The notes under the pieces: model-generated
Told to the model about the DNA's origin: nothing
Seen by the model: the letters and a program-made list of their open reading frames with translations, nothing else
Database searches by the model: none
Made by a program: the position numbers and the translations under genes
Origin: Thiovibrio frasassiensis
GTDB taxonomy: Bacteria > Desulfobacterota > Desulfobulbia > Desulfobulbales > Desulfurivibrionaceae
DNA: 64,000 bases
Assembly: GCF_029607905.1 (NCBI RefSeq)
Contig: NZ_JAPHEH010000001.1
Coordinates: 1,517,530-1,581,529, forward strand
Reading direction: 5' to 3'
Part shown: piece by piece, positions 56,292 to 64,000 of the stretch
How positions within the stretch are numbered: the stretch's first letter is position 1
Layout of the letters: every line of letters starts with the position of its first letter

Positions 56292-57998
56292 ATGCCACCA
56301 GATATTCATCTTCTTATTGGCGGCGAAGCCGGTCAGGGCCTGGTGACTATCGGTCAGCTGCTCAGTAAGGCGCTGGTCCGGGCCGGTTATGAGGTTTTCG
56401 TCAGCCAGAGTTATCATTCCAGGATCCGCGGCGGCCACAATACCTTTTCCATCCGGCTGGGTGCGGGGCCTTTTTTTGCGCCCCGCGAGTCCATTGATAT
56501 CCTGGTGGCGCTCAATGCCGAAACCGTGGATATCCATCGCGGCCAGCTGAACGGCCAGGCGCTGCTTATTGCCGATGCAAGCTTCGCTCCTAACCTGCCG
56601 GGCACAATTTCAGTGCCTTTTGTTGAGCTTGGTCCGGAACATCTGTGGAATACAGCAGCTCTCGGTCTGCTTGGCAAGATACTGGAACTTCCTTTTGATG
56701 CGCTTTACCAAGCCGTGGAGGCTGCGCTCGGGAAAAAACATCCGGAAACCCTTGTCGAAAATAAGGGGGTTTTGGAAAAAAGCTGGGAGTGGGCTGCCGC
56801 CCATGTGTCGGGGCATGGATTTATTCTCACGGGCGGGGCTCTTGCTGCGGATCGTCTTTTGCTTAACGGCAACCAGGCCATTGCCTTGGGTGCTCTGGCT
56901 GGCGGGCTCAAGTTCTGCGCTTTTTATCCCATGACCCCGGCCACCTCCATTGTTCTTGAGCTGATTGTCCACGCCGAGACCATGGGCTGCGTGTTCGAGC
57001 AGGCGGAGGACGAGATCGGTGCCATCAATATGGCTATCGGTGCATCTTTTGCCGGAGCGCCTTCCATGGTAGCCACCTCGGGCGGTGGTTTTGCCCTGAT
57101 GGCCGAAGGCGTCAGCCTGGCGGCCATGACCGAAACGCCGGTGCTGATCGCGGTGGCCCAACGGCCAGGTCCAGCCACCGGGATGCCAACCCGCACCGAG
57201 CAAGGAGATCTGGAGTTCGTGCTGCATGCCGGTCATGGTGAATTTCCCCGGGCAATTTTTGCTCCGGGCAGCATTGAGTCTTGCTTCCATCTTACCCAAA
57301 AAGCATTAGCGGTGGCCGAGCGCTCCCAATCGCCGGTCTTTCTCCTGACCGATCAGTTTCTCGCCGACTCTGCCAGGCCTGTCGTACTTTTTGACACGGC
57401 GGCCAGCAGTCCGGTAGTGGCGGGAATCGAGCCAGGTGATATGCCGATTCCCTACCAGCGCTATCGTCTCACGGAAAATGGACTCTCTCCACGCCTTCTC
57501 CCGGGGCTGTCAACGCATCTGGTGGTGGCGGACAGTGATGAGCATGACGAAGACGGCCATATAAGCGAGGACCACGGGGTGCGCATCGCCATGATGGAGA
57601 AACGGCTTCGCAAAATAGAGCTTCTCAAGCAGGAAGTTGTTGCCCCCACGCTTGCAGGGGAAAAAGGAACGGATATTCTTTTTGTTAATTGGGGATCCAG
57701 CCAGGGGCCTGTCCTGGAAGCGGCCGCCAGTCTCCGCGGGCAGGGGAAGAGTGTCGCCAGCCTGCATTTTTCCCAAGTGTGGCCCCTGGTCCCGCCCCAG
57801 TTTCTCGACATCCTGCAGGCAGCCGGGGAAGTGGTCTGTGTAGAAGGCAACGCCACCGGCCAGTTCGCCCGGCTCATCCAACGGGAAGCAGGCTTTGTCA
57901 TGAACAGGCGAATAGCGCGTTATGACGGCCTGCCTTTTACTGCCCGCTATATTCTTGACAGTCTGGAAACCACTGTAAGCCTGGAGGCCGGAATATGA
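56292..57998 (+). CDS. korA: 2-oxoacid:ferredoxin oxidoreductase, fused gamma-alpha subunit
   Basis: Subunit of an enzyme that oxidises a 2-oxoacid (2-oxoglutarate is the best guess) to acyl-CoA while reducing ferredoxin. The 568-residue product fuses an N-terminal gamma domain (IGGEAGQGLVTIGQLLSKAL; about residues 1-180) to the alpha pyrimidine-binding domain (YPMTPATSIVLEL; EDEIGAINMAIGASFAGA; TSGGGFALM). It overlaps the beta gene by four bases. Substrate specificity cannot be read from the sequence alone. Confidence 0.9.
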   Translation: MPPDIHLLIGGEAGQGLVTIGQLLSKALVRAGYEVFVSQSYHSRIRGGHNTFSIRLGAGPFFAPRESIDILVALNAETVDIHRGQLNGQALLIADASFAPNLPGTISVPFVELGPEHLWNTAALGLLGKILELPFDALYQAVEAALGKKHPETLVENKGVLEKSWEWAAAHVSGHGFILTGGALAADRLLLNGNQAIALGALAGGLKFCAFYPMTPATSIVLELIVHAETMGCVFEQAEDEIGAINMAIGASFAGAPSMVATSGGGFALMAEGVSLAAMTETPVLIAVAQRPGPATGMPTRTEQGDLEFVLHAGHGEFPRAIFAPGSIESCFHLTQKALAVAERSQSPVFLLTDQFLADSARPVVLFDTAASSPVVAGIEPGDMPIPYQRYRLTENGLSPRLLPGLSTHLVVADSDEHDEDGHISEDHGVRIAMMEKRLRKIELLKQEVVAPTLAGEKGTDILFVNWGSSQGPVLEAAASLRGQGKSVASLHFSQVWPLVPPQFLDILQAAGEVVCVEGNATGQFARLIQREAGFVMNRRIARYDGLPFTARYILDSLETTVSLEAGI

Positions 57999-58846
57999 TA
58001 TCCGTTGAAGACTACGGCAAATATGAGACAGCCTGGTGCCCGGGCTGCGGCAATTTTGGCATTCTCAATTCCCTGAAAAAAGCCCTCGTTGCCTGCGGGC
58101 TCGCACCCCATCAGGTTTTGCTGGTCTCCGGCATTGGACAGGCGGCAAAGACTCCGCATTATCTCAAGGCAAATGTTTTTAACGGCCTGCATGGGCGCAG
58201 TCTGCCGGTGGCGATCGGGGCAAAGCTTGCTAATCCGGAGCTTACGGTAATTGCCGAAAGCGGCGATGGCTGCATGTACGGGGAGGGGGGCAATCATTTC
58301 CTGGCGGCATTGCGCCGGAATGTCGATCTTACCATCCTGGCGCATGACAACCGGGTGTACGGTCTCACCAAGGGGCAGGCCAGCCCCACTTCGGAGAAGG
58401 GTTTTGTGACCAAGGCCCAGCCCCATGGCGCTTTTGCTGCGACTTTCAATCCGGTGGCGGTGGCGGTTACCATGGGCGCCTCTTTCGTGGCGCGTGGCTA
58501 TGCCGGCTTGCCGGAGCATCTTGCCGGACTCATCGCGCAAGCCATCAATCATCGGGGCACGGCTCTGGTTGATATTCTGCAACCGTGCGTGTCGTTCAAC
58601 AAGGTCAACACCTACACATGGTACAAGGAACATTGTTATACGCTTGCTGAGGATTATGATCCTCGCAACCATGCACAGGCCATCGCCACCGCGTTGGAAT
58701 TCGGCGAGCGCATTCCCCTCGGCGTTATTTACAAAAAAGAAGAGGCCCTTTTTGAGGATCAATTTCCGGTTCTCCAGAACGGGCCGCTTGCCGGGCAGGA
58801 GGTTTCCCGAGAAGGGTTGCGGCAGATTATGCAGGGTTATCTTTAG
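57995..58846 (+). CDS. korB: 2-oxoacid:ferredoxin oxidoreductase, beta subunit
   Basis: Thiamine diphosphate-binding partner of the upstream subunit, 283 residues. It has WCPGCGN near residue 15 for the 4Fe-4S cluster, GDGCMYGEGGNHFLAALRRN with the metal/TPP ligands, and DNRVYGLTKGQASPTS. It has no fused ferredoxin domain. The TPP needed may link it to the thiamine genes at 30-33 kb. Confidence 0.92.
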   Translation: MISVEDYGKYETAWCPGCGNFGILNSLKKALVACGLAPHQVLLVSGIGQAAKTPHYLKANVFNGLHGRSLPVAIGAKLANPELTVIAESGDGCMYGEGGNHFLAALRRNVDLTILAHDNRVYGLTKGQASPTSEKGFVTKAQPHGAFAATFNPVAVAVTMGASFVARGYAGLPEHLAGLIAQAINHRGTALVDILQPCVSFNKVNTYTWYKEHCYTLAEDYDPRNHAQAIATALEFGERIPLGVIYKKEEALFEDQFPVLQNGPLAGQEVSREGLRQIMQGYL

Positions 58847-58928
58847 GGAAACCCCAGGATATAACGCCATTGCGAGGATAATTTTTTGGATAGGCGATAA
58901 ATGGTAGCGGGAGTGTTGGTGTGATGGG

Positions 58929-58943
58929 TATGATCAAAGATCA
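58929..58943. promoter_or_regulatory. Palindrome upstream of recQ
   Basis: Perfect arms ATGATC and GATCAT around AAA, 33 bases before the recQ ATG. It could be an operator or chance; no promoter boxes were recognised near it. Confidence 0.3.
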
Positions 58944-58975
58944 TTTAAAAATATGGAAGAGGATTTTTGAATCGC

Positions 58976-60790
58976 ATGAATGGCACCCCGCTGGAAAGCC
59001 TCAAGAAAATCTTCGGCTATACCACCTTTCGTCCTCCGCAACAGGAGATCATCGAGGGTCTCATCCGGGGTGAAGACGCCTTTGTCCTGATGCCCACCGG
59101 CGGCGGCAAATCTCTGTGTTATCAGATTCCGGCCCTGCACCGTCCGGGCGTGGGGATCGTGGTTTCTCCCCTGATTTCCCTGATGAAGGATCAGGTGGAT
59201 GCCCTTGTCGCCTGCGGGGTCCGGGCGGCTTTTTACAACTCTTCCCTGAAAAGCGAGGAGGCCCGTCAGGTTCTTGCCCTGCTGCACCGGGAGGAGCTGG
59301 ATCTGCTCTATGTCGCGCCGGAGCGTTTGATGAGCGAGGGGTTTGTCGAACGGCTGCGCGAGATCCCCATTGCCCTGTTCGCCATCGACGAAGCGCACTG
59401 TATCTCCCAGTGGGGGCATGACTTTCGCCCGGAATACGCCAAGCTTGGCCAACTGCGCCAGCTCTTTCCCAAGATCCCCCTGATCGCCCTCACCGCCACG
59501 GCCGAGCCCCATACCCGCAAGGACATTCTCGAGCGTCTGGGCTTAAGCCCTTCCCAGTGCTATGTCTCCGGTTTTGACCGGCCCAATATCCGCTACACCG
59601 TGTTGCAAAAATTGAAGCCCTTTGCCCAACTCAGCAATTTTTTGCAGGGGCGTCGGGAAGAGGCGGGAATCGTCTACTGTCTGAGCCGGAAACGGGTGGA
59701 GAAGGTGAGCGAGCAGCTGCGGGATGCCGGGTTTTCCGCAGCCTCGTACCACGCCGGCTTGCCGGCGGCGCAGCGGCAACGGGTGCAGGAGGATTTTCTC
59801 CGGGACGATGTTCGGATCATTGTGGCCACGGTGGCTTTCGGCATGGGCATCGACAAATCCAATATCCGCTATGTGGTGCATTACGATATCCCCAAGAACA
59901 TCGAAAGCTATTATCAGGAAACAGGCCGCGCCGGCCGGGACGGGTTGGCGGCGGAAGCGCTGCTCCTCTTCGGCTACGGCGACATCGTTTTGGCCCGGAG
60001 CCTGATCGAGAACAGCGATAACCCGGAACAGAAGCGGATTGAACTGCACAAGCTCAACACCATGGTGGGCTTTGCCGAGGCCTTGAGCTGTCGGCGGCAG
60101 GTGTTGCTCGGTTATTTCGGCGACCGTCTGGAGCAGGATTGTGGGAATTGCGATATCTGTCTCAACCCGCCGGAGCTTGTCGATGTGACCGAAGACGCCC
60201 GCAAGGCGCTCTCCTGTGTTTTTCGGGTGGATCAGCGTTTCGGGGTCGGGCATGTGATCGAGGTGTTGCGCGGCTCAAAAAAAGAGCGCCTCCTGCAGCT
60301 GGGGCATGACCACCTTTCCACCTACGGCATCGGCGCGGAGAAAAGTCAGGAGTACTGGGGCAGCGTCCTCAGGCATCTGGTGCAGCAGGGGTATCTGGAG
60401 CAGGACGTGTCCAATTACTCGGTGCTCAAGTTGAGTGAGTCGGCCCGGCCCGTGCTGCGCGGCGAGCAAACACTCAGGATGGCGAAACCCAGGGCGAAGA
60501 CGGTTGCCCTGCCCAAGGCGGTGCGGCGCAAGGTCGGCGATATTGAGTACAATCAGGAGCTTTTCGACTCGCTGCGCGCAGTGCGGAAAGGATTGGCCGA
60601 TGCGGCCGGGGTGCCGCCCTTTGTTATTTTCAGCGATGTTGCTCTGGCGGAGATGGCGGCCCATCTGCCCACCGATACCGAGGCTTTCTTGCAAATCCAC
60701 GGGGTCGGCGCCCATAAGCTCGAACGGTACGGGGCGGATTTTCTTGGCGAGATCCAGCGGTTTTGCAGGACAACGGCTGGGGAGGGGTGA
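58976..60790 (+). CDS. recQ: ATP-dependent DNA helicase RecQ
   Basis: 3'-5' helicase of recombination and fork repair, 604 residues. It has FRPPQQEIIEG, Walker A MPTGGGKSLC, the Walker B box AIDEAHCISQWGHDFRPEY, motif VI QETGRAGRDG, the RQC zinc site (CRRQ...CGNCDIC) and a C-terminal HRDC domain (about residues 525-600). ATG 58976 is preferred because GAGGA lies 12 bases upstream; an in-frame TTG at 58967 is too close to that site but cannot be excluded. Confidence 0.96.
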   Translation: MNGTPLESLKKIFGYTTFRPPQQEIIEGLIRGEDAFVLMPTGGGKSLCYQIPALHRPGVGIVVSPLISLMKDQVDALVACGVRAAFYNSSLKSEEARQVLALLHREELDLLYVAPERLMSEGFVERLREIPIALFAIDEAHCISQWGHDFRPEYAKLGQLRQLFPKIPLIALTATAEPHTRKDILERLGLSPSQCYVSGFDRPNIRYTVLQKLKPFAQLSNFLQGRREEAGIVYCLSRKRVEKVSEQLRDAGFSAASYHAGLPAAQRQRVQEDFLRDDVRIIVATVAFGMGIDKSNIRYVVHYDIPKNIESYYQETGRAGRDGLAAEALLLFGYGDIVLARSLIENSDNPEQKRIELHKLNTMVGFAEALSCRRQVLLGYFGDRLEQDCGNCDICLNPPELVDVTEDARKALSCVFRVDQRFGVGHVIEVLRGSKKERLLQLGHDHLSTYGIGAEKSQEYWGSVLRHLVQQGYLEQDVSNYSVLKLSESARPVLRGEQTLRMAKPRAKTVALPKAVRRKVGDIEYNQELFDSLRAVRKGLADAAGVPPFVIFSDVALAEMAAHLPTDTEAFLQIHGVGAHKLERYGADFLGEIQRFCRTTAGEG

Positions 60791-60797
60791 GGGATTT

Positions 60798-61280
60798 TCA
60801 GGTGCGGGGATATCCCGAGAGAAGATGCATGCCGATCTTCACCACCACCTTCTTGGTGAAAACAGGAGCTTCTCCGGTCATGAGCGAGGGCATATGCGCA
60901 TCGTGGGGAAACAGGGCCATGAAATCTCCGGGGAAGAGGTCCACCCGCAACAACCCCTGCCTGGGGTGTTTGTATAATTCCGCATCCAGGGATGCGTCAT
61001 AGGGCACAGCAATCTCCAGGGCATCGGCCGGGCTCCAGCCAATCCCCTCGTCTCCTGTAATCACCATTTGAATATCCAGATATTTCCGGTGCGCTTCAAT
61101 CTCGGCTGTTTCCGGAGAGCAGGTTTCATAGCGCATGACAATGGCGAAGAGGTCGTCGCCCTGCAAGGGGTATTTCTTTTCTTCCGCATCGGGTTTCAAG
61201 GAAAGGAGAAAATCGAAGGCCAATTGCCATGGGTTGCCAAAGGGGTACGAATTATAATTGGCTAAACGATCAACGATCAT
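60798..61280 (-). CDS. YhcH/YjgK/YiaL family protein (DUF386)
   Basis: Cupin-fold protein of 160 residues, the family of sugar-linked proteins near sialic acid and xylulose genes in enterobacteria. The metal-binding region reads EAHRKYLDIQ near residue 62, with FPHDAHMPSL near 123. Here no sugar genes are nearby; it lies 40 bases downstream of a DUF748 gene on the same strand and is convergent with recQ (7-base gap). Its substrate is unknown. Confidence 0.88.
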   Translation of the reverse strand: MIVDRLANYNSYPFGNPWQLAFDFLLSLKPDAEEKKYPLQGDDLFAIVMRYETCSPETAEIEAHRKYLDIQMVITGDEGIGWSPADALEIAVPYDASLDAELYKHPRQGLLRVDLFPGDFMALFPHDAHMPSLMTGEAPVFTKKVVVKIGMHLLSGYPRT

Positions 61281-61320
61281 GGGTGGGAAGTCCTGATATT
61301 TTTTTTGTAAAGCGCAACAT

Positions 61321-63999
61321 TCAGCGCAGGCTCAATTCCAGCTTGGCAGGGACAGCTCCGTCCTGTGCCTCGCTCTGTACAGATGGACCGGCGGTTATCC
61401 GGTCAGAGTTTTCTCCCGACCGCGCCGTAAGATCCTGGATAATCGCCAACCCCCGTTGTTCCGCCAGATTCTGCAGCTCCGGCTGGGGTAGGGGCGCTGT
61501 CTCCACCAAATAGTCAAACAGGTCCCGGTAGAAAGGGCAATCCCCGCTCCCCTTGCCGAACAAGGCCAGCGCCGGGTTGACCCGCTTGACCTTTTTGCCG
61601 GTACTCTCTTCATATTTGCTCTGAAAGACCGCCAACTCGTTGCCGGCAAGTTTTTCCAGGGCGCGCTGGGTTTTGGCGTTGTCATAGGCCAGCGGTCCCC
61701 GCTGTACCCCAAGTTTTTGCACCAGGGTTCGCCGCAGGTGCGAGGATTTCAGGGCCTTGCCGTCAAGGAGAGGGTCAAAGCCGCCATGGACGATGAGTTG
61801 GAGCTGATCCCGCTTGCCGAGAGCCTCGGCCACATCTTTAAGTTTTTCCTGCTCCGGTGGGGCCAGTTCTGCCCGGCCGGGTTCGAAGAGGATCGCATCC
61901 ATATTTTCGGATTTGGAGCCGAACAGGGAGCCCAAGGCGCGAAACGGGGAGGTCACAACCTTGCTGAGCAGATTGAACAGCGCCTGTCGGATGACCTGCC
62001 CGTAGGAGAATTCCGGATGATCGATATTGCCGCGGATGGGCACGGCGACATCGATCTTGCCCTCGCTGTCGGTGAGCAGGGCAATGGCCAGATCCAAGGG
62101 CAGATCCATGGCGCTTGGGCTTTCGACCCGGTCGCCCAGGGTGAAATCTTCCAGGACCACCGAGTTCTCGCCCAGCAGTTCGCTCTCCTTGATCTTGTAG
62201 CCCAGGTCGAGGTTGAGTTTGCCCGAGGCAATGGTTCGCCCGGCGAAGGTTACGCTGTATGGGGACAGGGGGGACATGGCGACATTGCGGAAGGTAACCG
62301 TGATGTCGGTGAATTGCTTGGGATTGGACGGGACCAGGGAGCCCTTGGCCTTGGCCTGGCCGAACTCGCCGACCCGCCCTGCGAACTTGAGTGAGGCGCT
62401 GCTGTCTGGCTTTGTGGAGAGGTCGGTGGCTGCGCCCTTAAACTGCTCAATTCGGGTAGCAAAGGGCAGGACTAGGCTGAGGTCGGCAAAATCAATCACC
62501 CCGTTTTTGAGACGGATCCGTTCCACCGCAACGGGAAAAGGGGACTTCTCTGTTTCTTCCGGTTCGGGTTCGGTTGTCTGTTTACGGACCTTGGCAAGAT
62601 TAACGGATTTGTCTTGGAAGATGGTGATTTTAGCCTCAGGCTTTTCAATTCGTATCTCTTTGATGGTAAGGCGGTCCGGGTTGAGGCCGAAGTCAATCCC
62701 GTTGGCGGCAAGTTCCTTCCAGGCCAGAAAGCGGGCGGTGGTATGCTCCTCGTTGAGCAGCAGTTTGCCAATCGTTGCCTCGCCCGCCAAGGTGAGCGCC
62801 GCAGGGGTTTCCGCCAGACCATAGAGCAGGTGCGTGTTTAGCGAGAGGTTGCCGGAAACCAGGGCCAAGGCTGCATGCTCTGTAATCAGGGAGGCAAGGG
62901 GCTTGAGGTTCATCTCGGTGATCCCGATTTGGCCTTCGAGTTGGCCGAGTTGTCCGCCTGCGCCTGCTTGAGATATGGTTCCGCTCAGGCGGGCCGAGCC
63001 GCCTTGGCGTATTCCTGCCTGAGCCTCGAAGGTTACCGGTTTGTCGGTGGGACTGCCAAAATCCTTCACTTGCGCCTTCAGGTCGGTCAGATCATAGGTC
63101 AGGGGCGGTTTGTTTTTCTGGTCAGCGTACCCAAGATGGAACCCGGAAACGTCGAGCTGGTTCAGAGCCAATTTCCAGGGACTTTTTTTGCCGGAACTGG
63201 CGTCTGGTGGTGTTTGTTTCGCGCCGCCCTCGGGGCGGGCCTTTCGCCCTGCGGATGTGCTGCGGCCGCCCGGATTTCGGATATAGGACATTCCTCCGCC
63301 GACAAAAGCAAGCCGTTTGATCGAGGCTTCCTGGCGGCCAAGATCGAGGCTGCCCCCGGTCACGGAGATGGCCAAGTCCGCTTCCAGGCTGATGGGGGCG
63401 GGGCGGTTTGCCTCGCTGTAGCGCAGGCTAAGGTCGGTGGCGGTAAAAGAATTGATGTCAATCCGCCAGGGAACCGTTTGCTCTTTGGCGGGGATGGCTT
63501 TGGTTGGCGGGGGAGTAGGTGCTCTCTTGGCAAGCCTCTGCCAGTTGCCGATTCCTGCCTTGTTGATTTGGGCCGAGAGCTGTCCACCCGAGAGGATGAT
63601 GGAAGGGAAAAGTATCTTGTGGGTGACAAAGTCGATCTCTCCCTCCGAGGCGGAGAGGTTTTTTAGCTGCAAGAGCGGCTGGGGCGCGCCTTTTTCGCGG
63701 AGCGAAATATCCTGGAGCGTCAGGCTGATGGGGTTCAGGCGCAAAGCGGCTGAACCATCCTTGGAGGAGAAATTATAGCTTGCGGTGAGTTGGGCCGTCC
63801 CGGTGGGTTTCTCCAGGTTCAACCGGTCCTGGAAAAAGTTCCAGGCCGTGGCGGAGCTGAATCCCTTGATCTCGATGGTGCCGGTGGCCGAGAGCGGCTG
63901 GAGCGCCATTTTGCCCTGCCAGTCAAGGGTGCCGCCGTCAGGCAAGGTTGCGGAAACAGCGTAGGTGCCGTGATGCGCGGGAATGGTGGAGATGTCGTT
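61321..63999 (-). CDS. DUF748/AsmA-like large envelope protein (5' end outside window)
   Basis: The frame is open to the window edge, giving 892 residues of the C-terminal part. It shows repeated beta-rich AsmA-type segments (for example LIKEIRIEKPEAKITIFQD-like and NGVIDFADLSL) and, near the end, DAILFEPGRAELAPPEQEKL with an OmpA-like tail, the DUF748 pattern. Family members with this form are thought to span the periplasm and move or organise lipids, which is inference here. It is probably co-transcribed with the downstream YhcH gene. Confidence 0.85.
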   Translation of the reverse strand, partial: NDISTIPAHHGTYAVSATLPDGGTLDWQGKMALQPLSATGTIEIKGFSSATAWNFFQDRLNLEKPTGTAQLTASYNFSSKDGSAALRLNPISLTLQDISLREKGAPQPLLQLKNLSASEGEIDFVTHKILFPSIILSGGQLSAQINKAGIGNWQRLAKRAPTPPPTKAIPAKEQTVPWRIDINSFTATDLSLRYSEANRPAPISLEADLAISVTGGSLDLGRQEASIKRLAFVGGGMSYIRNPGGRSTSAGRKARPEGGAKQTPPDASSGKKSPWKLALNQLDVSGFHLGYADQKNKPPLTYDLTDLKAQVKDFGSPTDKPVTFEAQAGIRQGGSARLSGTISQAGAGGQLGQLEGQIGITEMNLKPLASLITEHAALALVSGNLSLNTHLLYGLAETPAALTLAGEATIGKLLLNEEHTTARFLAWKELAANGIDFGLNPDRLTIKEIRIEKPEAKITIFQDKSVNLAKVRKQTTEPEPEETEKSPFPVAVERIRLKNGVIDFADLSLVLPFATRIEQFKGAATDLSTKPDSSASLKFAGRVGEFGQAKAKGSLVPSNPKQFTDITVTFRNVAMSPLSPYSVTFAGRTIASGKLNLDLGYKIKESELLGENSVVLEDFTLGDRVESPSAMDLPLDLAIALLTDSEGKIDVAVPIRGNIDHPEFSYGQVIRQALFNLLSKVVTSPFRALGSLFGSKSENMDAILFEPGRAELAPPEQEKLKDVAEALGKRDQLQLIVHGGFDPLLDGKALKSSHLRRTLVQKLGVQRGPLAYDNAKTQRALEKLAGNELAVFQSKYEESTGKKVKRVNPALALFGKGSGDCPFYRDLFDYLVETAPLPQPELQNLAEQRGLAIIQDLTARSGENSDRITAGPSVQSEAQDGAVPAKLELSLR

Positions 64000-64000
64000 G

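Noticed and set aside
1-64000. CRISPR arrays, tRNA or rRNA genes, insertion sequences, prophage genes
   Set aside because: No regularly spaced repeats, no tRNA cloverleaf or rRNA sequence, and no transposase, integrase or phage proteins were seen on either strand.

Overview
The window reads as chromosomal DNA from a strictly anaerobic, Gram-negative bacterium of the Desulfobacterota (former Deltaproteobacteria), most likely near the Desulfobulbales. This is inferred from gene content and protein character, since no 16S gene is present. Supporting signs are a group 3b-type NiFe sulfhydrogenase, a nine-haem c-type cytochrome, a 2-oxoacid:ferredoxin oxidoreductase, an in-frame TGA that looks like selenocysteine, a stand-alone AICAR transformylase, and KDO/LPS genes.

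Layout. (1) 1-29.8 kb, plus strand: one almost unbroken informational cluster of rplA(partial)-rplJ-rplL-rpoB-rpoC, rpsL-rpsG-fusA-tuf, the S10 and spc operons including secY-map-infA-rpmJ, and the alpha operon to rplQ, closed by a strong terminator at 29828-29866. An L10-leader-like RNA precedes rplJ, and three hairpins sit between rplL and rpoB. (2) 30.0-34.3 kb, plus: thiF(with ThiS-like N-terminus)-thiS-thiG-thiH, then a stand-alone AICAR formyltransferase, ending at a bidirectional terminator. (3) 34.3-39.3 kb, minus: a tetR-tolC-HlyD-FtsX/DevC permease-ATPase efflux operon with a recognisable promoter and operator. (4) 39.6-42.1 kb, minus: a PilZ-like protein and the motA-motB flagellar stator. 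(5) 42.2-46.3 kb, minus: hydrogenase subunits in the order beta-gamma-delta-alpha behind a good promoter with an overlapping palindrome. (6) 46.3-48.7 kb, minus: a multihaem cytochrome lipoprotein translationally coupled to an RlpA-like lipoprotein. (7) 49.1-53.7 kb, plus: pyrG, a 106-bp imperfect inverted-repeat element, then kdsA-kdsC-lptC-pyrF. (8) 53.9-58.8 kb, plus: a redox cassette of a small Cys-containing protein, a putative selenocysteine thioredoxin (UxxC) with a bacterial SECIS hairpin, a thioredoxin-reductase-like flavoprotein without the usual NADPH motifs, a small helical protein, and the two subunits of a 2-oxoacid:ferredoxin oxidoreductase. (9) 59.0-64.0 kb: recQ (plus), and a YhcH-family gene and the 3' part of a large DUF748/AsmA-like gene (minus).

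The most interesting signal is region 8. The TGA falls exactly on the first cysteine position of a thioredoxin CxxC motif, the frame stays coding on both sides, and a hairpin with a loop guanosine lies at the right distance. The neighbouring flavoprotein keeps the thioredoxin-reductase CxxC but not the NADPH-binding residues, and a ferredoxin-reducing enzyme is encoded just downstream. Together these suggest a ferredoxin-driven selenothioredoxin system. That chain is inference and has not been shown. Other points worth a look are the hydrogenase large subunit that ends exactly at its last metal-ligand motif, and several palindromic operator candidates.
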